DNA of 64,000 nucleotides. It comes from Enterobacter ludwigii. GTDB taxonomy: Bacteria > Pseudomonadota > Gammaproteobacteria > Enterobacterales > Enterobacteriaceae. Below the pieces are notes generated by a model that made no database searches, was not told the origin of the DNA, and worked only from the letters and a program-made list of their open reading frames with translations. Below, in pieces: positions 7,758 through 17,777 of the stretch (positions within the stretch are counted from its first letter, which is position 1; every line of letters begins with the position of its first letter). The DNA is taken from NCBI GenBank assembly GCA_900068845.1, contig CEFQ01000001.1, positions 498,725-562,724 on the forward strand, in the 5' to 3' direction. Both the position numbers and the translations under genes were made by a program.

Positions 7758-9071
7758 ATGAAAACCCTGTCTGACCTCGTCAACGCGCGCATACCGCAGA
7801 TGCAAACCTGGCGTCGCGATCTGCATCATTTTGCCGAATCGGGCTGGCTGGAGTTCCGTACCGCCACGCTGGTGGCAGAAGAGCTGCATCGTCTTGGTTA
7901 TCAACTCAAGCTGGGCCGCGAGGTCATCGATGCTGAATCGCGCATGGGGTTGCCCTCTGCTGAAGTGCTGGCGCAGCAGGAAGCGCGCGCGCTGGAGCAA
8001 GGCGCATTGCCGCAGTGGATTAAACACTTCTCCGGCGGATTTTGTGGCGTGGTCGCCACGCTAGAGACCGGTCGTCCGGGGCCGGTGATGGGTTTCCGCG
8101 TTGATATGGATGCGCTCGATCAAAACGAAAGCCGCGCCGCCGATCATCTGCCAACGCGGGAAGGCTTTGCCTCCTGCAATCCCGGCATGATGCACGCCTG
8201 CGGCCACGATGGACACACCACCATCGGCCTGGCGCTGGCGGGTGTGTTGATGGAGATGAAAGCGCAGCTGAGCGGCACCCTCAAAATCATCTTCCAGCCA
8301 GCCGAAGAAGGCGTACGCGGCGCCAAAGCCATGGTGGCGGCGGGCGTGGTGGATGATGTCGATCTGTTTACCGCCATCCATCTCGGCACTGGCGTGCCAG
8401 CCGGAGAAATCGTCTGCGGCAGCGACAGCTTCCTCGCCACGACCAAGCTGGATGTGAATTTCACCGGCGTTGGCGCACACGCGGGCGGCAAACCGGAAGA
8501 GGGCCGCAATGCCCTGCTGGCGGCGGCGCAGGCCACGCTGGCGCTGCACAATCTGCCACAACACAGCGGTGGCGTGGCGCGCGTCAACGTGGGCGTATTA
8601 CAAGCGGGCACTGGACGCAATGTGGTGCCCGACTGCGCGCTGATGAAGGTGGAAACGCGCGGCGTCAGCAATCAGGTTAACGACGATATCTATCAGCAGG
8701 CGCTGCGTGTGATTGCCGGTGCAGCGGCGATGTACGGCGTAGAGTATGACGTCAAGCTGATGGGCGGCGCGCGCAGCTGCACGCCGAGCCAGCCATGGGT
8801 TGAGTTCATCCACCAGCAGGCCGAAACGCTGGGCATTTTCACCTCGGTGGTCGATACGAAAAAACAGGCGGCGGGTTCCGAAGATGCCACTTACATGCTA
8901 GAGCGCGTGCAGCAGCGCGGCGGCCAATCCTCCTATGTGATTTTCGGCTGTGCACTGGCGGCGGGCCATCACAACGCGAAGTTTGATTTCGACGAAGCGA
9001 TCATGGCGACCGCGGTTTACACGCTGGCGACGCTGGCACTCAATCAAGCACAGTTTGGAGGCCAGCGATGA
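7758..9071 (+). CDS. abgA: p-Aminobenzoyl-glutamate hydrolase subunit A
   Basis: A 437-residue M20-family metallopeptidase subunit. With AbgB it cleaves p-aminobenzoyl-glutamate, a folate breakdown product, into p-aminobenzoate and glutamate. Metal-binding motifs are visible: FRVDMDALD, MMHACGHDGHTT, FQPAEEG and AAGHHN near the C-terminus. An ATG at 7752 is only one base after AAGGA; the ATG at 7758 has proper spacing and is preferred. The stop overlaps the abgB start (ATGA), indicating translational coupling. Confidence 0.93.
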   Translation: MKTLSDLVNARIPQMQTWRRDLHHFAESGWLEFRTATLVAEELHRLGYQLKLGREVIDAESRMGLPSAEVLAQQEARALEQGALPQWIKHFSGGFCGVVATLETGRPGPVMGFRVDMDALDQNESRAADHLPTREGFASCNPGMMHACGHDGHTTIGLALAGVLMEMKAQLSGTLKIIFQPAEEGVRGAKAMVAAGVVDDVDLFTAIHLGTGVPAGEIVCGSDSFLATTKLDVNFTGVGAHAGGKPEEGRNALLAAAQATLALHNLPQHSGGVARVNVGVLQAGTGRNVVPDCALMKVETRGVSNQVNDDIYQQALRVIAGAAAMYGVEYDVKLMGGARSCTPSQPWVEFIHQQAETLGIFTSVVDTKKQAAGSEDATYMLERVQQRGGQSSYVIFGCALAAGHHNAKFDFDEAIMATAVYTLATLALNQAQFGGQR

Positions 9072-10513
9072 GCCACAGCGAATTTATCGATCGCTACATC
9101 AACCAAAACCAGCCGCGTTTTACCGCCCTGAGCGATGCCATCTGGGACGTACCGGAAACCCGCTTTGAAGAGACCCAATCCTCCGCGCTGCTGGCCGATG
9201 CGCTGGAGCAGGAGGGCTTTACCGTTGAGCGCGGCGTCGGCAACATCGACACCGCCTTTGTCGCCAGCATTGGCAGCGGTAAACCGGTGATCGCCCTTCT
9301 TGGCGAGTTCGATGCGCTGGCCGGTTTGAGCCAGCAATCGGGTTGCGCCACGCCGCAGCCGCTGGTGGAGAACGGCAACGGTCACGGCTGCGGCCACAAC
9401 CTGCTTGGCACCGCCGGTTTGGCTGCCGCCTTCGCCATCAAAGCCTGGTGGGCAGAGCACGGCCAGCGCGGCACGCTGCGCTTTTATGGCTGTCCGGGCG
9501 AAGAAGGCGGCTCCGGCAAAACCTTTATGGTGCGCGAAGGCCTGTTTGACGATGTGGACGCGGCAGTCACCTGGCATCCCGAAGGCTTCAGCGGCATGTT
9601 TAACCTCAGCACGCTGGCCAATATCCAGGCCGCCTTCCGCTTCAAAGGCGTGGCGGCGCACGCGGCCAACTCGCCGCATTTAGGACGCAGTGCGCTGGAT
9701 GCGGTGACGTTGATGAACACCGGTGCCAACTTCCTGCGCGAGCACATCGTGCAGGAAGCACGGCTGCACTATGCGGTTACCAACGCGGGCGGCGTCTCCC
9801 CCAATGTGGTGCAAGCCGATGCCGAAGTGCTGTACCTGATTCGCGCGCCACAGCTCGATCAGGCGCAGGACATTTATCAGCGCGTCATCAACATCGCCAA
9901 GGGCGCGGCCCTGATGACCGACACGCAGATGACGGTGCGCTTCGATAAAGCCTGCTCCAATTACGTCCCGAATCGCGCGCTGGAGAGCGTGATGGAGCGC
10001 TATTTGCATCAGTTTGGTTTGCCTGACTACAGTGAAGCGGAACAGGCATTTGCCAGCGAGATTCGATCCACGCTCAGCAAAGACGATCTGCGCAACGCGC
10101 GCCTCAATGCGGCGCGCACCGGCGGTGAAGCGGGCATCGCCTGGACCGAGGCGCTGGGCGATAAGGTGTTAATGGATGAAGTGGCGCCTTATGCAGTGAC
10201 ACGCGAGATCCTTTATGGCTCAACCGATGTGGGCGATGTGAGTTGGGTGACGCCAACCGCGCAGTGTTTTGCGCCCTGCTTCGCCTTTGGTACGCCGCTG
10301 CACACCTGGCAACTGGTGGCGCAGGGCCGCACGTCTATCGCGCACAAAGGCATGTGTCTGGCCGCCAAAGTAATGGCCGCCACCGCGCTGACCTTGCTGC
10401 AGGATGACGAGGCGCTGGCGCGTTGCCGCGATGAGTTCCAGCGCGTGCGCCGCGAGCAGGCATACGTTTGTCCGATTCCTGCTGACGTAACACCGTCGAA
10501 ATTAGCGTCCTAA
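9068..10513 (+). CDS. abgB: p-Aminobenzoyl-glutamate hydrolase subunit B
   Basis: A 481-residue M20-family partner of AbgA. Motifs are LLGEFDAL, GHGCGHNLLGTAGLA, GCPGEEGGSGK and HKGMCLAAKV. It matches the length of E. coli AbgB. It is coupled to abgA by a 4-nt overlap and followed by a family A repeat before abgT, which may separate the message for the enzyme from that of the transporter. Confidence 0.93.
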   Translation: MSHSEFIDRYINQNQPRFTALSDAIWDVPETRFEETQSSALLADALEQEGFTVERGVGNIDTAFVASIGSGKPVIALLGEFDALAGLSQQSGCATPQPLVENGNGHGCGHNLLGTAGLAAAFAIKAWWAEHGQRGTLRFYGCPGEEGGSGKTFMVREGLFDDVDAAVTWHPEGFSGMFNLSTLANIQAAFRFKGVAAHAANSPHLGRSALDAVTLMNTGANFLREHIVQEARLHYAVTNAGGVSPNVVQADAEVLYLIRAPQLDQAQDIYQRVINIAKGAALMTDTQMTVRFDKACSNYVPNRALESVMERYLHQFGLPDYSEAEQAFASEIRSTLSKDDLRNARLNAARTGGEAGIAWTEALGDKVLMDEVAPYAVTREILYGSTDVGDVSWVTPTAQCFAPCFAFGTPLHTWQLVAQGRTSIAHKGMCLAAKVMAATALTLLQDDEALARCRDEFQRVRREQAYVCPIPADVTPSKLAS

Positions 10514-10532
10514 GCAGTAATAAGCACCATCC

Positions 10533-10610
10533 GTAGCGGCGCGATTCATCGCGCATTTGAATGGCGACTCCGTGCCCATCCAGATATTGCGCAATAAATT
10601 GCGCCGCTAC
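10533..10610. repeat. Family A 78-bp intergenic repeat, copy 3
   Basis: Heads GTAGCGGCGCGATTCATCGC (left) and the inverted GTAGCGGCGCAATTTATTGC (right) surround a core with GTGCCCATCCAGATATTGCG. That core is nearly the same as in copy 1, 8.5 kb away. It lies between abgB and abgT, inside what is otherwise a single operon. Confidence 0.85.
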
Positions 10611-10705
10611 GATATGTACGAGCAGTAAAAACGACCTTAAAACAAAAAAATATAGCCCCCAAGCGGGCATGCAAACATCACAAGACGACTAACGAGGATT
10701 GACCT

Positions 10706-12226
10706 ATGGAAGCCACCACGGAGAACCGCAGCCCCGGAAAGCTGTTTAGCTGGATTGAACGCGTTGGCAATAAAGTGCCGAACCCATTTTTACTGTTCGT
10801 CTATTTGATTGTGGTGCTGATGGTCGCGACTGCCCTTCTCAGCAGCCTCGATGTGGCGGTGAAAAACCCAGCCAACGGCGAAATGGTGCGGGTGAACAAC
10901 CTGCTGAGCACGACCGGGATCCAGTGGATCCTGCCCAACATCATCAAAAACTTCAGCGGTTTCACGCCGTTGGGATCGATTCTGGCGCTGGTGATTGGTG
11001 CCGGTCTGGCGGAAAAAGTTGGCCTGCTGCAGTCGTTGATGGTGAAAATGGCCTCACGCGTGAGCCGTCGTTACGCCAGCTACATGGTGCTGTTTATTGC
11101 TTTCTTCAGCCACATCTCTTCCGATGCCGCGCTGGTGGTGATGCCGCCACTCGGCGCGCTGATCTTCCTCGCAGTGGGACGTCATCCGGTGGCGGGTTTA
11201 ATGGCGGCGATTGCCGGTGTGGCGTCCGGTTTTACCGCCAACCTGCTGATTGTTACCACCGATGTGCTGCTGTCGGGCATTAGCACCGAAGCCGCCAAAG
11301 CGGTGAGCGACACCGTGCACGTTAGTGTTATCGACAACTGGTTCTTTATGGCCAGCTCGGTGATTGTGCTAACCATCGCCGGGGCGCTGCTGACCGATAA
11401 GTTTGTCGAGCCGCGCCTGCCCGCGTGGAACGGCGGCAACAACGATCGTCTGCCGCCGCTCACCGCGCTGGAGAATCGTGGCCTGAAAGCCGCCGGTATC
11501 GCCGCGCTGGTATTTATCGCGTTGCTGGCGCTGCTGGTGGTGCCAGAACACGCGCCACTGCGCAATCCAAAAACCGGCGGCATCATTCCCTCGCCGTTTA
11601 TTCAGGGCATTGTGCCGATCATCATCCTGTTCTTCTTTGTGGTGGCGATTGCCTATGGCGCGGTAACGAAGCAGATTCGCCGTGCGGATGATATCCCGCA
11701 GCTGCTGGTAGATCCGATGAAGAGCATGGCGGGCTTTATTGTGATGGTGTTTCCGCTGTCGCAGTTTGTTGCCTTCTTCAACTGGAGCAACATGGGCAAA
11801 TTTATGGCCATCGGCCTGACCGATGTGCTGGAGAGCGCGGGCATTAGCGGTGCACCGGCGTTTATGGGCTTGATGTTCCTGTCGGCGTTCCTGTGCATGT
11901 TTATCGCCAGCGGATCGGCCATCTGGTCGATTCTCGCGCCGGTGTTTGTACCGATGTTTATGCTGCTTGGCTTTCATCCGGCGTTTGCGCAGATGATCTT
12001 CCGCATCGCCGATTCTGCGGTATTGCCGCTGGCACCAATGTCGCCCTTCCTGCCGCTGTTCCTCGGCTTCCTGCAGCGCTATCAAAAAGATGCACAACTC
12101 GGCACTTATTACGTGCTGATCTTCCCCTATCCCTTAGTGTTCTTTAGCACCTGGATTGTGCTGTTGCTGGCATGGTATGCGCTCGGCTTACCGATCGGTC
12201 CGGGCGTCTATCCCAGCCTGCACTAA
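10706..12226 (+). CDS. abgT: p-Aminobenzoyl-glutamate transporter AbgT
   Basis: A 506-residue inner-membrane protein of the AbgT family with many transmembrane helices. It begins GKLFSWIERVGNKVPNPFLL, a family hallmark, followed by FSGFTPLGSILALVIGAGLAE and FIAFFSHISSDAALVVMPP. Late segments include SGSAIWSILAPVFVPMF and DSAVLPLAPMSPFLPLFLGF. It imports p-aminobenzoyl-glutamate for AbgAB to cleave. GAGG eight bases before the ATG supports the start. The gap from abgB is 192 bp and contains a repeat. Confidence 0.95.
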   Translation: MEATTENRSPGKLFSWIERVGNKVPNPFLLFVYLIVVLMVATALLSSLDVAVKNPANGEMVRVNNLLSTTGIQWILPNIIKNFSGFTPLGSILALVIGAGLAEKVGLLQSLMVKMASRVSRRYASYMVLFIAFFSHISSDAALVVMPPLGALIFLAVGRHPVAGLMAAIAGVASGFTANLLIVTTDVLLSGISTEAAKAVSDTVHVSVIDNWFFMASSVIVLTIAGALLTDKFVEPRLPAWNGGNNDRLPPLTALENRGLKAAGIAALVFIALLALLVVPEHAPLRNPKTGGIIPSPFIQGIVPIIILFFFVVAIAYGAVTKQIRRADDIPQLLVDPMKSMAGFIVMVFPLSQFVAFFNWSNMGKFMAIGLTDVLESAGISGAPAFMGLMFLSAFLCMFIASGSAIWSILAPVFVPMFMLLGFHPAFAQMIFRIADSAVLPLAPMSPFLPLFLGFLQRYQKDAQLGTYYVLIFPYPLVFFSTWIVLLLAWYALGLPIGPGVYPSLH

Positions 12227-12416
12227 CCCTGCGCCACGGATGGCGATCACTTTTCTGTGAACTGCAACGTATGTTGCCAAAATGTCACCGTCCTGCCTCT
12301 CGGCAACCCGTACTGAATTTATTATCCTGCTATTCCTTCGCTTGCTAACGGTTAATTATTTTTAAAACCACTCTCAGCCGTCAGCGGGTTCTGCAAACAC
12401 CGAGGTTTACATAACA

Positions 12417-13826
12417 ATGACAACCATCACGTCGACAGGGATGGCGAACGATCACATGAGCGCGGATCGCCGCACCTTAGCCGGGCGCATAGATGCGCTG
12501 CCCTCATCCGCCGGCTTATGGCGTTTTATCACGCTATTGGCGCTGGGCGGCTTCTTTGAGCTCTACGACCTGTTTGAAACTGGCTACATCAGCTCCGGCC
12601 TGGTTGCGGCGGGCGTGTTTCATACCGGTTCTGCGGGTGTGTTCGGCATCGCCGATCAGGCCGCATTTGCCTCCGCCACTTTCCTCGGTCTGTTTGTCGG
12701 CGCTAGCCTGCTGGCACCTTACGCCGACCGCTTTGGCCGCCGCCTCACCTTTATGTGCGCGCTGGCATGGTACGGCGCATTTTCCCTGCTGATGGCGTTC
12801 CAGCAGAGCGCGGAGATGATCATCCTGTTCCGCTTCCTGGTCGGCATTGGGCTGGGCGTCGAGCTGGTGACCATCGACACTTATCTCTCCGAATGGGTGC
12901 CAGCACATTTGCGCAGCCGCGCGTTCGCTTACTCGTTCTTTATCCAGTTTCTGTCGGTACCGGCGGTGGCGCTGATGTCGTGGTGGCTGGTGCCGCAAAC
13001 CATCCTCAACCTCGAAGGCTGGCGTTGGGTGGTGATTGCCGGTGCGGTCTGCTCGCTGGTGATCTGGCTGATTCGTAAAAACCTGCCGGAATCGGCGCGC
13101 TGGCTAGCGCAGCAAGGGCGCCATCAGGAAGCGCATCAGGTGCTGAGTGCGATGGAGAAGCGCTGTGGTATCTCGCCAGGCGAAGACTTCTCCAACAGCG
13201 ATGCCGCGGCACAACTGCCGAAAAAAGGGCGTTTCAGTGAGATTTGGGCACCGGCCTATCGCAAGCGCACGCTGATGCTGGTGGTGATGAACTTCTTCCA
13301 GGCGATTGGCTTTTTTGGCTTCGGCAACTGGCTACCGGCGCTGCTGTCAGGCAAAGGCGCGACCATCACGCACAGCCTGCTGTATGCGTTTTTCATTACG
13401 CTGGCCTACCCGATCGGATCGCTGATTTGCAGCCGCTACGCTGACAAGATTGAGAATAAATGGCAGATCGTTTTGTCATCGCTGATGACGGTGGTGTTCG
13501 GCACGCTGTTTGCGTTTATGACCAATCCGGTGCTGATGATCATCTGCGGTTTCCTGATCACCTACAGCAACGCATGGCTAACCTTCAGCTATCACGCTTA
13601 TCAGACCGAGATTTTCCCAACGCACATTCGCGCCCGCGCGGTGGGCTTCTGCTACTCGTTCAGCCGCCTGTCGACGGTGTTCAGCAGTATTTTGATTGGC
13701 ATTATTTTGCAGTATGCCGGCAGCCAGGGCGTGATCGCCTTTATCGTGCTGAGCATGTTGATGGTGATGCTGTCGGTGGGAATTTACGGGCCGAAAACCC
13801 GGGGGATGGATTTGGAGAATATTTGA
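12417..13826 (+). CDS. MFS transporter, sugar/aromatic-acid porter type
   Basis: A 469-residue inner-membrane transporter. The first signature GGFFELYDLFETGYIS follows TM1, the loop 2-3 motif is PYADRFGRRLTFM, TM4-5 has GLGVELVTIDTYLSEWVP, and a second-half motif FPTHIRARAVGFCYSFSR is typical of the metabolite:H+ symporter and sugar porter groups. It ends PKTRGMDLENI. The 190-bp gap after abgT has no obvious terminator. Co-function with abg is possible but not shown. Substrate unknown. In-frame ATGs at codons 9 and 14 are alternative starts. Confidence 0.85.
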   Translation: MTTITSTGMANDHMSADRRTLAGRIDALPSSAGLWRFITLLALGGFFELYDLFETGYISSGLVAAGVFHTGSAGVFGIADQAAFASATFLGLFVGASLLAPYADRFGRRLTFMCALAWYGAFSLLMAFQQSAEMIILFRFLVGIGLGVELVTIDTYLSEWVPAHLRSRAFAYSFFIQFLSVPAVALMSWWLVPQTILNLEGWRWVVIAGAVCSLVIWLIRKNLPESARWLAQQGRHQEAHQVLSAMEKRCGISPGEDFSNSDAAAQLPKKGRFSEIWAPAYRKRTLMLVVMNFFQAIGFFGFGNWLPALLSGKGATITHSLLYAFFITLAYPIGSLICSRYADKIENKWQIVLSSLMTVVFGTLFAFMTNPVLMIICGFLITYSNAWLTFSYHAYQTEIFPTHIRARAVGFCYSFSRLSTVFSSILIGIILQYAGSQGVIAFIVLSMLMVMLSVGIYGPKTRGMDLENI

Positions 13827-13833
13827 GGATCCA

Positions 13834-13898
13834 GGTGCGCATGAATGCGCACCCTACATGTGCGGTGCGGTTTTGTAGGGTCGGCATTCATGCCGACC
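13834..13898. repeat. Family B palindrome pair (variant arm)
   Basis: GGTGCGCATGAATGCGCACC (13834-13853) and GGTCGGCATTCATGCCGACC (13879-13898) are joined through CTAC...GTAGGG. The second palindrome differs from the common GGTCGCC form but keeps full self-complementarity, so both arms changed together. It lies between convergent genes. Confidence 0.85.
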
Positions 13899-13924
13899 GG
13901 TTCACAAACCGCACCAACTCACAT

Positions 13925-15244
13925 TTACTGCCCCTCTAACACCTTAATATCCGCACTGCCCTGTTTCGACTGCACGGTTTCGTCTTTACGTAATTCCGCC
14001 ACATCCTTAGCAGATACGCTCGACTTCACGCCATTACCCCAGCTGCCACGGATAAAGTTCACTACATCCGCCACCTGCTGATCGTTCATGCGCCAGCCGA
14101 ATGCCGGCATGGTGATCGCCGTTGGTGCGCCTTGCACGCCTGGCAAGGTGCCGCCGACCAACACAATATGAATCAGCGAGGTCGGATCATCCGCCATCAC
14201 CACCGGATTGCCGCGCAGCGCTGGATAGAAGCGCTGATAACCGCTGCCGTCGGTTTTGTGGCACGCCGCACAGCTATCGACGTAAGTCGATGCGCCTGGC
14301 TGGCTGTCGTCACCTTTCCACAACGCTTTCGCGACCGCATCATCCTGCTTAAACACCGCCTGATTTGGATCTTTCGCGCCGAGTGATTTCAGATACTTAG
14401 CAATCGCACTGATATCCTCATCGTTCAGATATTGCAGGCTGTGCTGCACCACATCGGTCATGCCACCAAACACGGCGGTGTGATCGTTGCGGCCAAAGCG
14501 CAGGAACTGCTTGAGATCGTCTTCACTCCAGCGGCCTAAACCATCGCGGTTGTCGCCACGCAGATTGCTGGCGGTCCAGCCATCAATTGGCGCGCTGCTG
14601 CCGGCGAGATAGTTGTTGCCCTCGTCGTTGTTAAGCGCTTTTTCCTGCATGGTGATGCTGCGCGGCGTGTGGCAGGCGCCACAGTGACCGAGGCCTTCCA
14701 CCAGATAGCGACCGCGTGCCAGTTGCGGATCTTCCTGTGCTGCTGGCTGGAACGCTTTTACGTCCGGCGCAAAGATGCCGCGCCAGATCGAAAGCGGCCA
14801 ACGCATCGACAGCGGCCACGGAATATCGCTCTCTTTATTGGCCTGCGCCACCGGCTGCACGCCGTGCATGAAGTAGGCATACAGCGCCTTCATGTCGTCA
14901 TCGCTGACCACCGCGTACGACGGATAGGGCATCGCCGGATAGAGCGTGTCGCCATTTTTCGCTACGCCGTGACGTACCGCTTTCTGGAAGTCATCGTAGC
15001 TGTAGTCACCAATACCGGTCGCTTTGTCCGGCGTGATGTTGGTGGAATAAATGGTGCCGATCGGCGTTGCCATTGGCAGTCCACCGGCAAACGGCTGGCC
15101 GCCTTGCGCGCTGTGACACGCCACGCAGTCACCCGCACGCGCCAGATACTCACCGCGCTTCACCAACGCGTCCGAACCTGCTTCGTCCGCCACTGCGGCG
15201 AACGTCATCGTGCCCAGAAACAGGGCTAAAATGCTTTTGATCAT
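13925..15244 (-). CDS. Triheme cytochrome c subunit of gluconate 2-dehydrogenase-type enzyme
   Basis: A 439-residue periplasmic cytochrome with a Sec signal peptide (MIKSILALFLGTMTFAAVA). It has three heme-binding CxxCH motifs: CVACH at 40-44, CGACH at 188-192 and CAACH at 325-329. It is the electron-transfer subunit that passes electrons from the flavoprotein to the quinone pool. It is the last gene of a three-gene operon, 11 bp after the flavoprotein. Relatives serve gluconate, 2-ketogluconate or sorbitol dehydrogenases; sequence alone does not fix the substrate. Confidence 0.9.
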   Translation of the reverse strand: MIKSILALFLGTMTFAAVADEAGSDALVKRGEYLARAGDCVACHSAQGGQPFAGGLPMATPIGTIYSTNITPDKATGIGDYSYDDFQKAVRHGVAKNGDTLYPAMPYPSYAVVSDDDMKALYAYFMHGVQPVAQANKESDIPWPLSMRWPLSIWRGIFAPDVKAFQPAAQEDPQLARGRYLVEGLGHCGACHTPRSITMQEKALNNDEGNNYLAGSSAPIDGWTASNLRGDNRDGLGRWSEDDLKQFLRFGRNDHTAVFGGMTDVVQHSLQYLNDEDISAIAKYLKSLGAKDPNQAVFKQDDAVAKALWKGDDSQPGASTYVDSCAACHKTDGSGYQRFYPALRGNPVVMADDPTSLIHIVLVGGTLPGVQGAPTAITMPAFGWRMNDQQVADVVNFIRGSWGNGVKSSVSAKDVAELRKDETVQSKQGSADIKVLEGQ

Positions 15245-15255
15245 CGCCGTGTTCC

Positions 15256-17040
15256 TTATGCCTGTACCAGCGGGCCGGGGTTTTTCAGATACTGTTCACG
15301 AATCGCTTTGGCTGACCAATAGGTCAACGCGGCAACCATGCCGGTCGGGTTGTAGCCGAGTCCCTGCGGGAACGCCGAAGCGCCTGGCACAAACACATTA
15401 GACACATCCCAGCTCTGCAGATAACGGTTCACTGCGCTGGTTTTCGGGTCTTCACCCATGATCGCCCCGCCGCTCATGTGCGTGGTTTGATACACGGTAG
15501 TATCGAAGTGCGAGCCCGGCCCTTTCGCGCCGCCGATGATCATTTTCGGGTTCATCGCTTCGGTGATTTTGCGCATCTTGCCGATCATGAACTGCGCCAT
15601 CTTGATGTCGTTATCCTGCCAGTCAAAGGTCATACGCAGCAGCGGCTGGCCGTAGGCATCTTTGTAGTTCGGATCGAGATCGAGATAGTTGGCGCGATAA
15701 GACTGATGCGCGCCGTGCGCATCCATCGAGATGTGATGGTTGTAAGTATCCGCTACTGCGGCTTTCCACTGGCTGCCCCAGTTTGGTGTGCCTTTCGGCG
15801 TCGGCAAACCGGAGATCGGCTTAGTACCGGCCTGATTCACCCAGAATGGCGAACCGCCGACGAAACCGTGCGGGCCGTGATCGAAGTTGTCGGCGTTGAA
15901 ATCATCCACCGCCACACCTGCACCACCAGCACCAATAAACGGGTTGGTGGTGGTGTTTTTATCGAACAGCGCTTTCAGCGTCGAGATGTTCTGGTAGGCA
16001 AAGTTACGGCCCACCACACCTTCGTTGGAAATCGGGTTATACGGCTTGCCGATGCCGGACAGCAGCATCAAATGCACGTTGTGGAACTGGAACGCCGACA
16101 GGATCACCAGATCCGCCGGCTGCACCACTTCACGGCCCTGACCATCAAGATAGGTCACGCCGGTGGCGCGCTTTTTATCGTCAGTCAGATTAACGCGCAG
16201 CACGTAAGCGTTGTTGCGCAGCTCGAACTTCGGCTCCTGACGCAGCGCCGGCAGGATGTTGACGTTCGGCGATGCTTTGGAATACATGTAGCAGGCGTAA
16301 CCGCTGCAGAAACCGCAGAAGTTGCACGGGCCCATCTGTGCGCCGTAGGTGTTGGTGTACGGGCCAGAGGTGTTGGCAGATGGCATATCATAAGGATGAT
16401 AACCGACCGATTCCGCCGCCTGCGCGAACAGCTGCGCCGAGTAGGTGCGCTTTTGTGCTGGCAGCGGGAAGTCGCTGGAACGGTCTGGCGCGTAGGGGTT
16501 GCCGCCCTTCTCTTTGCCCAGCAGCTTGCCTTTGATTGACCAGGCGCTGCCCGAAGTGCCGAACACTTTCTCGGCCTGATCGAAGAACGGTTCCAGTTCG
16601 TCATAATTGACGCCGAAATCCTGAATCGTCATGCCTTCCGGGATGAAGTTTTTACCGTAACGCTGCTCGTAGTGGCTGCGCAGGTTGAGTTCTACCGGGT
16701 CAACGCGAAAATGCACGCCTGACCAGTGCAGCCCTGCGCCGCCGGTGCCGGTGCCCGGCAGGAATGCCGCCAGCTGACGATACGGCACAGCGGTCTGCGA
16801 CGCATCGTGACGGATGGTCACAGTGCTTTTCGACAGATCCTGGAACAGCTTTTTGCGGATGTTATAGGTCAGTTCATCAATCGATTGCGGATACGATCCA
16901 TCCGGATAGGTATCGCGATGCGGACCGCGCTCCAGCGCGACCACATTCAGGCCCGCTTCGGTCAGCTCTTTCGCCATGATGGCGCCCGCCCAGCCGAAAC
17001 CGACGACTACCGCATCTACTTTTTTCAATTCATTTGCCAC
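15256..17040 (-). CDS. GMC-family flavoprotein subunit, gluconate 2-dehydrogenase type
   Basis: A 594-residue FAD-dependent catalytic subunit. The FAD-binding fold is VVVGFGWAGAIMAKELTEAG (residues 11-30) with ALERG at the end of the second strand. GTGTGGAGLHWSGVHFRVDP is the GMC signature region. Four cysteines (239, 242, 245, 250) in CNFCGFCSGYAC are a candidate iron-sulfur ligand set, as in related FAD-dependent sugar dehydrogenases. The C-terminal part has SGGAIMGEDPKTSAVNRYLQ. It has no signal peptide and is presumably carried out through the Tat system with the small subunit. The start is GTG, two bases after the small-subunit stop. Confidence 0.9.
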   Translation of the reverse strand: MANELKKVDAVVVGFGWAGAIMAKELTEAGLNVVALERGPHRDTYPDGSYPQSIDELTYNIRKKLFQDLSKSTVTIRHDASQTAVPYRQLAAFLPGTGTGGAGLHWSGVHFRVDPVELNLRSHYEQRYGKNFIPEGMTIQDFGVNYDELEPFFDQAEKVFGTSGSAWSIKGKLLGKEKGGNPYAPDRSSDFPLPAQKRTYSAQLFAQAAESVGYHPYDMPSANTSGPYTNTYGAQMGPCNFCGFCSGYACYMYSKASPNVNILPALRQEPKFELRNNAYVLRVNLTDDKKRATGVTYLDGQGREVVQPADLVILSAFQFHNVHLMLLSGIGKPYNPISNEGVVGRNFAYQNISTLKALFDKNTTTNPFIGAGGAGVAVDDFNADNFDHGPHGFVGGSPFWVNQAGTKPISGLPTPKGTPNWGSQWKAAVADTYNHHISMDAHGAHQSYRANYLDLDPNYKDAYGQPLLRMTFDWQDNDIKMAQFMIGKMRKITEAMNPKMIIGGAKGPGSHFDTTVYQTTHMSGGAIMGEDPKTSAVNRYLQSWDVSNVFVPGASAFPQGLGYNPTGMVAALTYWSAKAIREQYLKNPGPLVQA

Positions 17041-17042
17041 GC

Positions 17043-17777
17043 TTACGTCCTCTCCCCGCGAATATCCACTGACGGGAACGGATAACGTTCACCGCGTTCC
17101 ACCCAATCCATAAAGTCAGCACGTGCGCCAGGGAAGCCAATGAGCTTCCAGCCCACCATGCCTTGATTGCCGCCGTGGATTGGATCGCTGAAGTAACCTT
17201 CACGGGTATTCTGCAGCAGGAAAGAGAAGAAGGTTTTTGCCGGCAGCTGCGGGAACTCAGCGCTACCGCTTTCAAAAGCCGTGAGCAGCGCGTCCTGCTG
17301 TTCGCCTGTCAATTCAGCGAACACTTTGCCGTGCTGTTTTTTGCTCCAGCCATCGGCATCGGCAAGGCCGAGACGGTAGATCTGTTGCGGCACCAGCGGC
17401 AGCTGATAACCCAACTCTTTAGGCAGATCGGGATTGAACGGGCCTTGCATATACCAGTTGTTACCGGTGGCATACGGCGTGTTCATTTGGCGATCGATAA
17501 ACTCCGGCACGCCGGCTTCAAGAGCGCCAGGACCGCGTTCATCGCTGGGGATCAGGCGCGCCACGGCCGCAGTGATAAAGGCAAACTCTTCGGCGGTGAA
17601 CCAGTTTGGCTGGTAGCTGCGCGCCTGTTGTGATGACGAATCTTGCTCTGCTGCCCCGGCGGCCATCGGTGCCACCAGTGCGCCCATCGCCGTACTGCCC
17701 ACCGCCATTGCCGGCGCCAGGGTGATGGTTCTCAGCAGAAAGTCTCTGCGAGTGTGACCATTTTTTTGTTCTGACAT
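17043..17777 (-). CDS. Small (subunit 3) of gluconate 2-dehydrogenase-type enzyme, Tat-exported
   Basis: A 244-residue protein whose N-terminus [20 protein letters not shown] is a twin-arginine signal, followed by a hydrophobic stretch and AAGAAEQD. The gluconate 2-dehydrogenase subunit 3 domain follows: [36 protein letters not shown] and [18 protein letters not shown]. The frame is open further upstream, but the ATG ending at 17777 has an AGAGG ribosome binding site 7 nt away and gives a proper Tat leader. It is first in the operon and is probably the export chaperone-like partner that hitchhikes the flavoprotein to the periplasm. Confidence 0.9.
   Translation of the reverse strand: MSEQKNGHTRRDFLLRTITLAPAMAVGSTAMGALVAPMAAGAAEQDSSSQQARSYQPNWFTAEEFAFITAAVARLIPSDERGPGALEAGVPEFIDRQMNTPYATGNNWYMQGPFNPDLPKELGYQLPLVPQQIYRLGLADADGWSKKQHGKVFAELTGEQQDALLTAFESGSAEFPQLPAKTFFSFLLQNTREGYFSDPIHGGNQGMVGWKLIGFPGARADFMDWVERGERYPFPSVDIRGERT

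Noticed and set aside
15478..16539. 353-codon open frame on the plus strand, antisense to the GMC flavoprotein
   Set aside because: It lies wholly inside a well-supported gene, lacks a ribosome binding site and family motifs, and arises from G+C-rich codon use on the opposite strand.
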